From positions 79,949-143,948 of the forward strand of contig NZ_JAPMLL010000012.1 of NCBI RefSeq assembly GCF_026410255.1: a stretch of DNA of 64,000 nucleotides, in the 5' to 3' direction. The stretch is from Xanthomarina sp. F1114. Lineage in GTDB: Bacteria; Bacteroidota; Bacteroidia; Flavobacteriales; Flavobacteriaceae. Below are positions 1-9,817 of the stretch, in pieces. The notes under the pieces were generated by a model. The model was not told where the DNA came from. It saw nothing but the letters and a program-made list of their open reading frames with translations, and ran no database searches. Within the stretch, counting starts at the first letter, position 1, and every line of letters begins with the position of its first letter. Both the position numbers and the translations under genes were made by a program.

Positions 1-296
1 ATAAAGGGAAAGCTATTGGCACATGTGGACTTGTAAAAAGAGACCAGTTGGAGCATGTGGATATGGGATTTGCTATGCTTCCTGCCTATGAAGGCCAAGG
101 CTATGGTTTTGAAGCATCGGAAGAAATTTTAAAACTAGCAAAAAACCAATTTCATTTAGAAAAAATTTTAGCCATAACTCTACCTTCAAATAATAAGTCG
201 GTTAAATTATTAGAAAAACTAGGTTTATCTTTCGAAAAAAGAGTGAAACCTTTTGATGATGACGAAGAACTTCTGTTATTTGCAAAAGAATTATAA
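1..296 (+). CDS. GNAT-family N-acetyltransferase, 5'-truncated by window edge
   Basis: This is the C-terminal part of a RimJ/RimL-like GNAT acetyltransferase, which would move acetyl from acetyl-CoA to an amine. The frame is already open at base 3 and reads IGTCGLVKRD before the first internal Met, so the start lies upstream of the window. The acetyl-CoA loop is seen as a degenerate Q/R-x-x-G-x-G/A (GQGYGFEA), followed by the typical N-x-x-S-x-x-L-x-E-K-L-G segment (NNKSVKLLEKLG) that forms the end of the fold. The substrate cannot be told. The frame and stop are certain; the family call rests on these two motifs. Confidence 0.82.
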   Translation, partial: KGKAIGTCGLVKRDQLEHVDMGFAMLPAYEGQGYGFEASEEILKLAKNQFHLEKILAITLPSNNKSVKLLEKLGLSFEKRVKPFDDDEELLLFAKEL

Positions 297-400
297 CGCA
301 AAACCTAGTCTGGTAATAGAAATAGAGAAAATAAAGTTCCAATATTACTAATTACCATTTGGAATTTAGTTTTTCTCATTTAGAATTAAAAAACATAATC

Positions 401-724
401 ATGATTATATATAACGTAACCGTAAACATAGAAGATAGTGTCCACGAAGACTGGCTAGTCTGGATAAAAGTACATATTCAAAAAGTATTAGCCACAGGAA
501 AATTTTCAGAAGCAAAATTATCGCGCGTCCTGGTAGAAGAAGAAATGGGAGGTGTAACATACTCTATTCAATACAGAGCTAAATCCAGAGAAGATTTAGA
601 AGCATATTACAATAATCATGCAGATAAATTAAGACAAGATGGCTTAATGCGTTTTGCAGACAAAATGCTAGCATTTAGAACCGAATTGGAAATTATTGAT
701 GAATACACGGCTACTTTTAACTAA
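401..724 (+). CDS. DUF4286 family protein
   Basis: A 107-residue soluble protein starting [19 protein letters not shown], matching the small DUF4286 family common in Bacteroidetes. Its function is unknown. I chose the ATG at 401 rather than the upstream one at 359, because the conserved family start is MIIYNVT and the intervening stretch looks like untranslated leader. Its stop lies 16 bases before the GTG of rsmA, so the two are probably cotranscribed. No signal peptide or membrane segment is visible. Confidence 0.8.
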   Translation: MIIYNVTVNIEDSVHEDWLVWIKVHIQKVLATGKFSEAKLSRVLVEEEMGGVTYSIQYRAKSREDLEAYYNNHADKLRQDGLMRFADKMLAFRTELEIIDEYTATFN

Positions 725-740
725 TCAAAACAAAATCACT

Positions 741-1532
741 GTGTCTAAAGACCATCAAGTAAAAGCAAAAAAACATTTAGGACAACATTTTTTAAATGAC
801 GAATCTATTGCAGAAAAAATAGCAAATACATTGTCTTTTGAAGGTTATAAGCATGTACTTGAAATAGGTCCTGGGATGGGAGTTTTAACAAAATATCTTC
901 TCAAAAAAGAAACAAAAACTCATGTTATAGAAATAGACACAGAATCTGTAGAGTTTCTAAAAAACAACTATTTAAACTTAGCAGATAGAGTAATAGAGCA
1001 GGATTTTTTAAAATACGATTTAAATCTTATTTTCAATCATGAACCTTTTGCCATAATAGGAAACTTCCCTTATAATATCTCCACACAAATTGTTTTTAAG
1101 ACTCTAGAAATGCGCAATCAGGTACCTGAGTTTTCAGGCATGTTTCAAAAAGAAGTTGCTCAACGTATTTGTTCCAAAGAAGGAAGTAAGGTTTACGGTA
1201 TTCTCTCTGTTTTAGTTCAGGCTTTTTACCATGCAGAATATTTATTTACAGTACCTCCAAGCGTTTTTAATCCGCCACCAAAAGTAGAATCTGGTGTTCT
1301 ATTATTAAAACGGAAAGCAAACTATACACTTTCGTGTAACGAGGCCATGCTTTTTAAAGTAGTAAAAACAGCTTTCCAACAACGACGAAAAACCCTTAGA
1401 AACAGCTTAAAAACATTCAATTTAAGCGATAATCTAAAAGCAAATAGTATCTTTGACAAACGTCCCGAACAATTAGCTGTACAAGAGTTTATAGAACTCA
1501 CCAAATTAATTGAAACCGATGTAGAACAATAA
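741..1532 (+). CDS. rsmA: 16S rRNA adenine dimethyltransferase RsmA/KsgA
   Basis: This enzyme dimethylates the two adjacent adenines in the terminal helix of 16S rRNA, using S-adenosylmethionine, late in 30S assembly. The start segment [12 protein letters not shown], the SAM loop [11 protein letters not shown] and the catalytic NFPYN motif are all present, followed by the C-terminal helical domain (PPPKVES). I use the GTG at 741, which gives 263 residues beginning [12 protein letters not shown], the usual start in this family. An ATG at 696 or 699 would overlap the upstream DUF4286 gene and add residues not seen in relatives. Followed by mgtE after 44 bases. Confidence 0.95.
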   Translation: MSKDHQVKAKKHLGQHFLNDESIAEKIANTLSFEGYKHVLEIGPGMGVLTKYLLKKETKTHVIEIDTESVEFLKNNYLNLADRVIEQDFLKYDLNLIFNHEPFAIIGNFPYNISTQIVFKTLEMRNQVPEFSGMFQKEVAQRICSKEGSKVYGILSVLVQAFYHAEYLFTVPPSVFNPPPKVESGVLLLKRKANYTLSCNEAMLFKVVKTAFQQRRKTLRNSLKTFNLSDNLKANSIFDKRPEQLAVQEFIELTKLIETDVEQ

Positions 1533-1576
1533 ATTCTTTACTATTCTAACAGAGAAAATAAAAGTCTAGAAACCTT

Positions 1577-2950
1577 ATGTCTGAAGAAAACGAAAACTTA
1601 CAATTCGAGCTAACCGACGAACTTATTGAACAAGTAGAACAACTTATCGAAACCAAAAACGATACAGATCTACACCTTTTGTTAACAGAGTTTCACTACG
1701 CCGATATTGCTGAAATTTTAGACGAGTTAAATCTAGAAGAAGCCATGTATGTTATCAAGCTTCTAGATTCTGAAACCACCTCCTATGTCTTGATGGAGTT
1801 AGACGAAGACAATAGGGAAAAGGTACTTCGAAATTTATCTGCCAAAGAAATTGCAGATGAAATTGAAGAACTTGATACAGATGATGCTGCAGATATAATT
1901 GCAGAACTTCCGGAAGACAGACAAAGAGAGGTAATTTCAAATATTGAAGATCAAGACCATAAGGCTGAAATTACAGAACTTTTAGCCTACCACGAAGACT
2001 CTGCTGGAGGTCTTATGGCCAAAGAGTTGGTAAAAGTTTTCGAAACATGGACTGTTGCCGGTTGTTTAAGACGAATTAGAGCTCAAGCCCAGGATGTTAA
2101 AAGAGTTCACTCCATTTACGTAGTTAATAAACAGAATAAACTAATAGGACGTCTTTCTTTAAAAGATTTAATTGTTGCTAAAAGCGATCAACAAATTTCA
2201 GATATCTACATTAAAAGTGTCGATTATGTAAAAGTTGATGAAGACTCAGAAGAAGTTGCAAGAATAATGCAAAAATACGATTTGGAAGCTATACCTGTTG
2301 TAGATGAAAACATGGTATTATTAGGCCGAATAACCATTGACGATATTGTAGATGTTATTCGAGAAGAAGCCGACAAAGATTATCAAATGGCGGCAGGTAT
2401 TTCTAAAGGAGTAGAAGCCGATGCAAGTATTTTAAAATTAACTAAAGCCCGTTTGCCTTGGCTATTAATTGGTATGTTTGGAGGCCTTGGCGCGGCAAGT
2501 ATAATAGAGCACTTTAATGAAGGCATGGGGAGTTTTATTGTACTCTTAAGCTTTGTTCCTTTAATACAGGCAACTGCAGGAAATGTAGGTGTACAATCGT
2601 CGGCCATAGTAGTTCAAGGTTTGGCTAACGATACAATAGATGGGAAAATTTTAAAGCGATTGTTTAAAGAGTTTCTCTTAGGTTTAGTTAACGGAATCGC
2701 TATCGCGTTTATAGCTTTAATTATTAGTCATTTTGTTTTTGGAACTCCTTATATGGTTTCTTTAACCATCTCTCTTTCTCTAATAACGGTTATTACAATG
2801 GCTGCTTTTATTGGAACACTAATCCCTATACTTCTAGACAAAAAAGGAATAGATCCAGCAGTTGCCACAGGTCCATTTATTACTACTAGTAATGATGTTT
2901 TTGGAGTATTGACCTACTTTTTAATAGCTAAACTAATTTTAGGTTTTTAA
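1577..2950 (+). CDS. mgtE: Magnesium transporter MgtE
   Basis: A 457-residue inner-membrane Mg2+ channel/transporter. Domain order is visible: an acidic N-terminal superhelical MgtE_N domain (about 1-135, ending near HEDSAGGLM), a CBS pair (about 140-265, with VHSIYVVNKQNKLIGRLSL and AIPVVDENMVLLGRITIDD), a connecting helix, and five membrane helices from about residue 290. The pore-helix segment LIQATAGNVGVQSSAIVVQG is intact. In this family Mg2+ bound between the N and CBS domains closes the pore. The next gene starts two bases after the stop, so they form an operon. Confidence 0.95.
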   Translation: MSEENENLQFELTDELIEQVEQLIETKNDTDLHLLLTEFHYADIAEILDELNLEEAMYVIKLLDSETTSYVLMELDEDNREKVLRNLSAKEIADEIEELDTDDAADIIAELPEDRQREVISNIEDQDHKAEITELLAYHEDSAGGLMAKELVKVFETWTVAGCLRRIRAQAQDVKRVHSIYVVNKQNKLIGRLSLKDLIVAKSDQQISDIYIKSVDYVKVDEDSEEVARIMQKYDLEAIPVVDENMVLLGRITIDDIVDVIREEADKDYQMAAGISKGVEADASILKLTKARLPWLLIGMFGGLGAASIIEHFNEGMGSFIVLLSFVPLIQATAGNVGVQSSAIVVQGLANDTIDGKILKRLFKEFLLGLVNGIAIAFIALIISHFVFGTPYMVSLTISLSLITVITMAAFIGTLIPILLDKKGIDPAVATGPFITTSNDVFGVLTYFLIAKLILGF

Positions 2951-2952
2951 TT

Positions 2953-3897
2953 ATGAAAGTCCTTCATTTAGATACAAATCATCCCTTATTAATAAAGCAA
3001 CTCGATGCTTTAGGTTTTCAAAACGATGAAGATTACAACTCCTCTAAGGCTGAGATTGAAGCTAAAATTGCCGATTACAATGGAATAATTATTAGAAGTC
3101 GTTTTTCCATTGATAAAACTTTTCTAGACGCTGCAAAAAACCTCCAATTTATAGGTCGTGTTGGTGCTGGTTTAGAAAATATAGATTGTTCTTATGCAGA
3201 AAGTAAAGGAATTTATTTAATCTCTGCGCCAGAAGGAAATAGAAATGCCGTAGGTGAACACAGCTTAGCCATGCTTCTTTCTTTATTCAATAAGCTTATT
3301 AAAGCCAATAAAGAAGTCTGTGAAGGAAAATGGCTGCGCGAAGAAAATAGAGGAATAGAATTAGATGGAAAAACCATTGGCTTAATTGGATATGGAAATA
3401 TGGGAAAAGCCTTCGCAAAAAAACTCTTGGGTTTTGATGTGACTGTTTTATGTTACGATATTAAAGAGAATGTTGGAGATAAAAATGCCAAACAAGTTTC
3501 TTTAGCAGAGTTTCAAGAGCAAGTGGATGTTGTTAGTTTACACACTCCACAAACTACTTTGACTCTTAATATGGTGAATAAAGAATTTATCCAAGCCATT
3601 AAAAAACCGTTTTGGTTGATTAATACAGCTCGTGGAAAAAGTGTTGTAACAAAAGACTTGGTTAGCGCTTTAAAATCAGGTAAAATTTTAGGTGCAGGCT
3701 TAGATGTTTTAGAATACGAAAAAGCCTCATTTGAAAACTTATTTAAAAAAAATGATGAAGACATGCCACTAGCATTTAGGTATTTAATAAAAGCTGAAAA
3801 TGTAATTTTAACTCCCCATGTAGCAGGCTGGACGGTGGAAAGCAAAGAAAAATTAGCACAAACAATAGTAAATAAAATAAAAGCTAAGTTTGGTTAA
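2953..3897 (+). CDS. D-isomer-specific 2-hydroxyacid dehydrogenase
   Basis: A 314-residue NAD-dependent dehydrogenase of the SerA/2-hydroxyacid family. The N-terminal substrate domain holds GRVGAGLENID, the Rossmann domain holds LIGYGNMGKAF, and the catalytic residues are Arg in NTARGKSV, a Glu near VLEYEKASFE and His in TPHVAGWT. It lacks the C-terminal ACT domain of regulated SerA, so it could be a short phosphoglycerate dehydrogenase or act on another 2-hydroxyacid. It is tightly coupled to mgtE (two-base gap), which does not hint at its substrate. Confidence 0.88.
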   Translation: MKVLHLDTNHPLLIKQLDALGFQNDEDYNSSKAEIEAKIADYNGIIIRSRFSIDKTFLDAAKNLQFIGRVGAGLENIDCSYAESKGIYLISAPEGNRNAVGEHSLAMLLSLFNKLIKANKEVCEGKWLREENRGIELDGKTIGLIGYGNMGKAFAKKLLGFDVTVLCYDIKENVGDKNAKQVSLAEFQEQVDVVSLHTPQTTLTLNMVNKEFIQAIKKPFWLINTARGKSVVTKDLVSALKSGKILGAGLDVLEYEKASFENLFKKNDEDMPLAFRYLIKAENVILTPHVAGWTVESKEKLAQTIVNKIKAKFG

Positions 3898-3925
3898 CTT
3901 TAAATGTTTAAAATAAACTTAGCTC

Positions 3926-4385
3926 ATGAAACATCAAGCAAATTCTCCAGAAGATTATATTAGCCAAGCACCAGAGGAACGTAAAGTAGTTTTAAACAAG
4001 TTAAGGAAAACCATTAAAAACAATCTCCCTTTAGGTTTTCAAGAAGGAATTCAATTTGGTATGATAGGATATTATGTGCCGCATAGCATTTATCCAGAGG
4101 GTTATCATTGCGATCCAAAAACACCACTGCCATTTATAAGTTTTGCTTCACAAAAAAAACTCCATTAATCTATATCATTCTGGAATTTATTCTAAACCAG
4201 AAATACATGATTGGTTTGTAAATGAATATCCAAAACACAGCAAATACAAATTAGACATGGGGAAAAGCTGTATTCGATTTAAAAAAATGGACGATATTCC
4301 TTTTGAACTTATTGAAAAACTTTCTAAAAAACTTTCTGTAGATGAATGGATAGAAATTTATGAAAAAACCATAAAGAAAAAGTAA
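3926..4385 (+). pseudogene. DUF1801 (YdhG-like) protein gene split by a frameshift
   Basis: Two overlapping frames together make one DUF1801-type protein of about 150 residues. The first (from 3926) begins MKHQANSPEDYISQAPEER and runs to ISFASQK, then ends in LH-stop at 4168. The second frame continues with KNSINLYHSGIY and runs to 4385, including KLDMGKSCIRFKK. The junction is the run of eight A residues at 4152-4159; seven would restore one frame, giving FASQKNSINLYH. So there is one extra A: a real mutation, a slippage site or a sequencing error. Function of DUF1801 is unknown. It follows the dehydrogenase by 28 bases. Confidence 0.8.
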
Positions 4386-4672
4386 TTAGGCTTTTCACGC
4401 CAAAATTAGTTAAAAAGATGAATTCATGAGCTGTTATGTTTTTCATCATTTAACAGTAAAATTGCATCTAACTTCTATCTCCTAATCAAAATCGATATAA
4501 CCTTCCTCCTTCACAAAAAAAAATTGGAATTTTGGAAAGTTACTCTCAAAAACACATGTCTTAGATTTTCTTTTAAATATTCTAATTTATTCAGAATTAT
4601 CTTAAGCAAAAAACTTAGATAACTTCTTAATTTTCACTATCTTTAAGAGACACATTTTAAAATATAGAAATC

Positions 4673-5035
4673 ATGTCTGTCGAGAATAATAATTTTGAAG
4701 ATGACCTCTACAATGAGACAAGTAAGTTTTCTCATGATATTTTAAAGGATGGGAAAACAATAGCCATAATTGCACATATGACTATAATTGGTTGGATTAT
4801 TGCCTATTTTATGAATCGTAAAAATAAAAATGCTTACGCTTCTTTTTATATTAGGCAAGCTTTAGGTATTATGCTAGGAATCTTAATTGTTAGTTTTATA
4901 CCTGTTATTGGCTGGGTTCTTGGAATGGCTTTCTTTATATTATGGATACTAAGTTTAGTGGGCTCTTTAAGTGGCGAAATAAAACATATACCCTTTTTTG
5001 GCAATAGATTCCAAGAATGGTTTATTATCTTTTAA
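4673..5035 (+). CDS. Small DUF4870/Tic20-like membrane protein
   Basis: A 120-residue integral membrane protein. A hydrophilic acidic N-terminus (about 1-30) is followed by GKTIAIIAHMTIIGWIIAYF and further hydrophobic segments ending in FFILWILSLVGSLSGE, about three to four helices in all. The pattern (xYxRQALG in the middle, FG near the end) fits the DUF4870 / Tic20-like group, whose role is not established. A -7-like box TATCTTTA lies at 4639-4646. The gene converges on the OlsF-like gene with only seven bases between the stops and no obvious terminator. Confidence 0.72.
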   Translation: MSVENNNFEDDLYNETSKFSHDILKDGKTIAIIAHMTIIGWIIAYFMNRKNKNAYASFYIRQALGIMLGILIVSFIPVIGWVLGMAFFILWILSLVGSLSGEIKHIPFFGNRFQEWFIIF

Positions 5036-5042
5036 AATCTAC

Positions 5043-6872
5043 CTAAGAATCACTCTGTTCGGATAGCTTCTGTTCTAATTCTGCTTGAAATTCTTCCATA
5101 ACCGGACGCACGGTACTTTCCGGTAAATCTGCTATTTTAATATACATTAACCCATCTACAGCATTATTGAAAAGCGGATCTACATTAAATGCTACCAATT
5201 TTGCATTTTGCTTGATGTATTTTTTAAGTAAAACAGGCAAGCGTAAAGCTCCTGGCTCTAGCTCATCGATAATTTTATCGAATTTATTTAAGTCGGCTTC
5301 CGTTTCATCAAAAACAAAATCTTTATCAGCATCCTTTAACTTCACCTTAAATTCCTTTTTAGGGTGGACATATTGAGCAATATATGGATCGTAATAATGA
5401 GATTTCATAAACTCAATCATTAGCGACTTAGAGAAACTAGAAAACTGATTACTGATACTTACTCCTCCAATTAAATATTTATGTTCTGGATATCTCAAGG
5501 TAGTATGCACAATCCCTTTCCAAAGCAAAAATAAAGGCATAGGTTTTTGCTGATACGCTTTGATAATAAACGCACGACCCATTTCTATAGACTGACTCAT
5601 CATTTTATGTAATTCCGGCTCGAATCTAAATAAATCCTGCAGGTAAAATCCATCAATTCCATAGTTGGAATAAATTTGAGAACCTAATCCCATTCTATAA
5701 GCACCAACAAGAAGTTCTTTCTCGCTATCCCAAAGAAACATATGATGATAATAGGTATCAAAAGTATCTAAGTCTACAGATTCATTGGTGCCCTCTCCTA
5801 CTTCTCTAAAAGTTACTTCTCGAAGTCTTCCAATTTCTCTTAAAATATTTGGAATTTCGGTACTTGTAGCTAAAAACACTTCGTAATTTTTACTCTGCAA
5901 CAATCTACAGTCTCCACTTCTTAGCCCTTCGACTTCTTGTTTCATAATCTCTCCAGAAATAGGAGTTGCAATTCGCTTAGGTGGTTTTGGTACTTTTAAA
6001 GTAGAAGAAATATGACTTAATAAATCCCCTTTTTCATCAAAAGAGTTTGAAAGCATATAGGTTTTCTTTCTTATAAATTCTGAAAAGTCCTTTAAAGAAG
6101 AATACTCCTTTTGATCTGCCACCGAAATAGGTCTACCAATTCTTACCTTAATAGTTCTTCGTTTTTGAGTCAATAATTCCGAAGGTAATTTAGCGGTTCT
6201 AAACGTATCACTAATTTTAGATAGTTTATAAAAAAGTCGGCTATTTTTAGCGTGAAAATAAATAGGTACTACAGGAACTTCTGCTTTTTGAATAAGTTTC
6301 ATAGCTGAGTCTTCCCAAGGTCTGTCTACAACTAGTTTTCCATCTCTATACGTGGACACTTCTCCAGCTGGAAACACCCCCAAAGGCGAACCTTCTCTTA
6401 AATGCTTAATGGCATTTTTAAAACCAACAATACTAGATTTTATGTCTTTTTTATTTTCAAAAGGGTTGACTGGGATAATATATGGGTCTAAAGGCTCTAT
6501 TCTTTGAAGTAAAAAGTTAGCCATTATTTTAAAGTCTTCCCGTTGTTCCAACATGAGTTTTAATAGAAGAATACCATCAATTCCTCCTAAAGGATGATTA
6601 GAAACCGTAATATAAGCGCCATCCTTTGGTAAGCGTTTTAAATCTTCTTCAGGAATCTCAAATTTAATTTGAAAATCATGTAAAATACCATTTAAAAAAT
6701 CAGTTTTTTCCAAATGTTTGTTTCGGTTATAAATATCGTTTAATGTGGATATTTTTAACAGCTTCATAAGCAGCCATCCTACAAAAGTTCCTACAAATCC
6801 GTAGGAGCCTAAATTTATAGCTTTGGCCACTTCTTTGGCAGACACTAATCCTTTATCAAGTTGTTTAGTCAT
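5043..6872 (-). CDS. olsF: Bifunctional PlsC-GNAT acyltransferase, OlsF-like ornithine lipid synthase
   Basis: A 609-residue fusion. The N-terminal half (about 60-280) is a PlsC-type O-acyltransferase with the NHPLGGID box (92-99) and a FPAGE block (167-171). The C-terminal half (about 300-550) is a GNAT-like N-acyltransferase of the OlsB/hemolysin type (REVTFREVGEG, MFLWDSEKELLVGAYRMG). This order matches OlsF, which in Flavobacterium and Serratia relatives first N-acylates ornithine with a 3-hydroxyacyl chain and then O-acylates it, giving phosphorus-free membrane lipids. It could use another amino acid such as glycine. It lies 23 bases downstream of aspartate kinase on the same strand. Confidence 0.82.
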   Translation of the reverse strand: MTKQLDKGLVSAKEVAKAINLGSYGFVGTFVGWLLMKLLKISTLNDIYNRNKHLEKTDFLNGILHDFQIKFEIPEEDLKRLPKDGAYITVSNHPLGGIDGILLLKLMLEQREDFKIMANFLLQRIEPLDPYIIPVNPFENKKDIKSSIVGFKNAIKHLREGSPLGVFPAGEVSTYRDGKLVVDRPWEDSAMKLIQKAEVPVVPIYFHAKNSRLFYKLSKISDTFRTAKLPSELLTQKRRTIKVRIGRPISVADQKEYSSLKDFSEFIRKKTYMLSNSFDEKGDLLSHISSTLKVPKPPKRIATPISGEIMKQEVEGLRSGDCRLLQSKNYEVFLATSTEIPNILREIGRLREVTFREVGEGTNESVDLDTFDTYYHHMFLWDSEKELLVGAYRMGLGSQIYSNYGIDGFYLQDLFRFEPELHKMMSQSIEMGRAFIIKAYQQKPMPLFLLWKGIVHTTLRYPEHKYLIGGVSISNQFSSFSKSLMIEFMKSHYYDPYIAQYVHPKKEFKVKLKDADKDFVFDETEADLNKFDKIIDELEPGALRLPVLLKKYIKQNAKLVAFNVDPLFNNAVDGLMYIKIADLPESTVRPVMEEFQAELEQKLSEQSDS

Positions 6873-6895
6873 GAATACAAATGTAGTGAAAATGT

Positions 6896-8146
6896 TTATT
6901 TAGTAACCAACTGCATGGTTTCTTGTGTTAATTGCTTCAATAATATCTTTTTATCTCTTTCCATTTGCGTTTTGGCTGTTTCTGTATAATGTCTAATTGT
7001 ATATAAAGACACGTCTTCCGTACAAGTTACTTTAAATTTTGCTTTTAAATGCTGTAATAAACTATCTAAATTTTGATACATATTATCTACGCAAACCGAA
7101 AAACTAATTGCCGAATTTTGAATAACATCCACCTTCATTTTATATAAGTGTAAGAGTTTAAAAATCTCACTGATATTCTCTTCTACGATGTACGAAAAAT
7201 CTAAAGATGACAATGAAATAAGCACTTGGTTTTTCTTAACAATAAAACAAGGTATTTGCGGATCTAAACCTGCTTCTTTACAAACCTTGGTTCCTTTGCC
7301 TTCAGGGTTTAAAAACGACTTTACAAACAAAGTAATTTCCTTTCGTTGTAACGGCTGCAAGGTTTTTGGATGAATAACGGAAGCTCCATAGAAAGCCAAT
7401 TCAATAGCCTCTCTATAAGATATTCTATGAAGTAATTGTGCATTCTCAAAGTAACGAGGATCTGCATTTAAAATCCCCGGAACATCTTTCCAAATAGTTA
7501 CACTCTGTGCATTTAAACAATAAGCAAAAATAGCAGCAGTATAATCACTCCCTTCTCTTCCTAAGGTTGTTGTAAAATTATTAGAATCGCTCCCTAAAAA
7601 ACCTTGGGTAATATTTAGCTGGGTTCTATTAAAATTAGTAGTTATTCGCTTTTGGGTTTCTTCCCAATCTACTTTTGCACTTCTGTAATAATCGTCTGTT
7701 TTTATAAATTCTCGAACATCTAAAAAATGGTTCTTAATATTCACTTCATTTAAATATTCACTTATAATAGTGGTAGAGACCAATTCTCCAAAACCAATAA
7801 CTTGATCGTAAACAAAATTATAATCTGGGGATTTGTTTCTATCTAGAAACACTTTTAAATCGTTAAACAAAGTCGATACTTTCTTAAAAACCTCATGCTT
7901 TTCGTTGTCGAACAAGTCTAACAAAATGGCATTATGAAATTTAAAAACATCCTGAATAGAGCTTTGTAACTGATTAGACCTATCAAAATAATTTTTCACT
8001 ACTAGCTCTAAAGCATTGGTAGTTTTCCCCATAGCAGAAACTACTACCAAAGTGTCTTTATAACCAGTTTTATTTAAAACGGCTACTAAATTTTTTACGC
8101 CTGTGACATCTTTAATAGATGCGCCTCCAAATTTAAATACTTGCAT
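6896..8146 (-). CDS. lysC: Aspartate kinase
   Basis: A 416-residue monofunctional aspartate kinase, the first step of the lysine, threonine and methionine branch (aspartate plus ATP to aspartyl phosphate). The nucleotide-binding start KFGGASIKD (5-13), the TTLGREGSDYTAA segment and the VTIWKDVPGILNADPR block are diagnostic. The C-terminal regulatory part (about 300-400) is a weak ACT-like region, so feedback control is possible but cannot be read. The start ATG overlaps the stop of the upstream acetyltransferase by one base (TAATG), which indicates translational coupling. Confidence 0.93.
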   Translation of the reverse strand: MQVFKFGGASIKDVTGVKNLVAVLNKTGYKDTLVVVSAMGKTTNALELVVKNYFDRSNQLQSSIQDVFKFHNAILLDLFDNEKHEVFKKVSTLFNDLKVFLDRNKSPDYNFVYDQVIGFGELVSTTIISEYLNEVNIKNHFLDVREFIKTDDYYRSAKVDWEETQKRITTNFNRTQLNITQGFLGSDSNNFTTTLGREGSDYTAAIFAYCLNAQSVTIWKDVPGILNADPRYFENAQLLHRISYREAIELAFYGASVIHPKTLQPLQRKEITLFVKSFLNPEGKGTKVCKEAGLDPQIPCFIVKKNQVLISLSSLDFSYIVEENISEIFKLLHLYKMKVDVIQNSAISFSVCVDNMYQNLDSLLQHLKAKFKVTCTEDVSLYTIRHYTETAKTQMERDKKILLKQLTQETMQLVTK

Positions 8147-8625
8147 TATAGTTTAGATAAATACTCTTTTATTCCTTTTTCGTCTAATTGAACCAAATCC
8201 CAATCCCTCATAACATTCGCTCCTTTTTTCTCGTAAAATGTAATGGCGTCCTCATTCCAATCTATCACATCCCAACTTACTCGTTTTACACCTAATTGGT
8301 TTCCATATACAACTACTTGATCGAGTAATTTTGTTCCCAATTGTTTTCCTCTCATTTGCTGATTAACAACCAAATCTTCCAAATGTAAAACTGGTCCTTT
8401 CCATGTAGAATAGCGCATATAAACCAAAGCCATTCCTTCTATTTTATTATTTACTTCGGCAACAAAACATAAAAATTTCGCTTCCTTTCCAAAGCCATCG
8501 CGCTCTAAATCTGAAACTTCTATTTCTACGGCATCTGGTTCCTTTTCAAAGACAGCTAAAGCTTTTATTAAATTATATACGGCTAGCATATCTTCTTTTT
8601 TAGCCTTTCTAATTTCAATTTTCAT
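8146..8625 (-). CDS. GNAT N-acetyltransferase (SSAT-like)
   Basis: A 159-residue GNAT enzyme resembling diamine/spermidine acetyltransferases. The acetyl-CoA loop is QMRGKQLGTKLL, preceded by LHLEDLVVNQ as in the SSAT group, and the end segment WNEDAITFYEKKGA carries the usual acid-base Tyr. The substrate may be a polyamine or a small amino compound; the sequence does not settle which. It is the first gene of a minus-strand run with aspartate kinase and the OlsF-like gene, and it diverges from the fructose bisphosphatase gene. Confidence 0.82.
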   Translation of the reverse strand: MKIEIRKAKKEDMLAVYNLIKALAVFEKEPDAVEIEVSDLERDGFGKEAKFLCFVAEVNNKIEGMALVYMRYSTWKGPVLHLEDLVVNQQMRGKQLGTKLLDQVVVYGNQLGVKRVSWDVIDWNEDAITFYEKKGANVMRDWDLVQLDEKGIKEYLSKL

Positions 8626-8737
8626 ATAAAAAATTTGAGGATAAAGATAGTTTAAAGTTGTTTATTATCTATTTGGAACGTGCTGTAGTTTGCTAAAAAG
8701 TACGATATTTGCACCACAAACAACACATTAGAACTTC

Positions 8738-9742
8738 ATGTCTAGAAAAAACCAAACTTTAGGAGAGTTTATTATTGAAAATCAGTCGTCTTTTAAATAC
8801 ACCTCCGGTGAGCTATCCCGACTTATTAACTCCATACGCTTAGCTGCAAAAGTAGTTAATCACGAAGTAAATAAAGCAGGTTTAGTTGATATTATTGGTG
8901 CTGTTGGAGACACCAATATTCAAGGTGAAGATCAACAAAAACTAGATGTTTATGCCAACGAAAAATTTATCCAAACTTTAAAAAACAGAAATATTGTTTG
9001 CGGAATAGCAAGTGAGGAAGAGGATAGCTTTATTAGCATTAACAGTCAGGACGAAAACAATCAAAACAAATATGTGGTACTAATGGATCCATTAGATGGC
9101 TCGTCTAACATAGATGTTAATGTCTCTGTAGGAACTATTTTTTCGGTTTTTAGAAGAGTTTCTCCGGTTGGTGGTCCGGTAACCATAGACGATTTTCTTC
9201 AAAAAGGAAACAAACAAGTAGCAGCCGGCTATATTGTTTATGGCACCTCTACTATGTTGGTTTACACAACTGGAGATGGCGTTAACGGCTTTACCTTAAA
9301 TCCTGCTATTGGAACCTTTTATTTATCGCACCCTAAAATGACCTTTCCAAAAGATGGACATATTTATTCTGTAAATGAAGGAAATTATATTCATTTTCCT
9401 CAAGGTGTAAAAAACTATATTAAATATTGCCAAATGGAAGAAGGAGACAGACCGTATACTAGTAGATATATAGGTTCTTTAGTTTCAGATTTTCATAGAA
9501 ACATGATAAAAGGAGGTATTTACTTATATCCAAAAAGTTCAAAAAACTCTAATGGAAAACTGCGTTTACTATACGAATGTAACCCAATGGCATTTTTAGC
9601 AGAACAAGCCGATGGGAAAGCAAGTGATGGATTTACTAGAATTATGGATATTGAACCAACCGAATTGCATCAACGCGTTCCCTTTATTTGTGGAAGCAAA
9701 AACATGGTTGAAAAAGCAGAAGAATTTATGCGAAATGCCTAA
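8738..9742 (+). CDS. fbp: Class I fructose-1,6-bisphosphatase
   Basis: A 334-residue gluconeogenic phosphatase that hydrolyses fructose 1,6-bisphosphate to fructose 6-phosphate. The metal-binding signature [11 protein letters not shown] (116-126) is intact, along with the glutamate-rich ASEEEDS metal site before it, and the sugar-phosphate segment with YVGS-like [13 protein letters not shown]. The C-terminal [12 protein letters not shown] matches the family end. It is transcribed alone, divergent from the acetyltransferase-lysC unit, and ends at a strong bidirectional hairpin. Confidence 0.97.
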   Translation: MSRKNQTLGEFIIENQSSFKYTSGELSRLINSIRLAAKVVNHEVNKAGLVDIIGAVGDTNIQGEDQQKLDVYANEKFIQTLKNRNIVCGIASEEEDSFISINSQDENNQNKYVVLMDPLDGSSNIDVNVSVGTIFSVFRRVSPVGGPVTIDDFLQKGNKQVAAGYIVYGTSTMLVYTTGDGVNGFTLNPAIGTFYLSHPKMTFPKDGHIYSVNEGNYIHFPQGVKNYIKYCQMEEGDRPYTSRYIGSLVSDFHRNMIKGGIYLYPKSSKNSNGKLRLLYECNPMAFLAEQADGKASDGFTRIMDIEPTELHQRVPFICGSKNMVEKAEEFMRNA

Positions 9743-9762
9743 TAAACCTCATTAGAAGACAT

Positions 9763-9797
9763 AAAAAAGCGAGTTATTATTTACAACTCGCTTTTTT
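9763..9797. terminator. Bidirectional intrinsic terminator between fbp and the terB-like gene
   Basis: An inverted repeat of AAAAAAGCGAGTT and AACTCGCTTTTTT encloses a nine-base loop. It has A and T tracts on both sides, so it can serve the two convergent genes. Confidence 0.9.
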
Positions 9798-9817
9798 CAT
9801 CTTATAATATTGAATAA

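Noticed and set aside
4143..4385. A separate gene starting with TTG at 4143
   Set aside because: Its sequence is the second half of a DUF1801 protein and fits the first half after removal of one A; it has no start region of its own.
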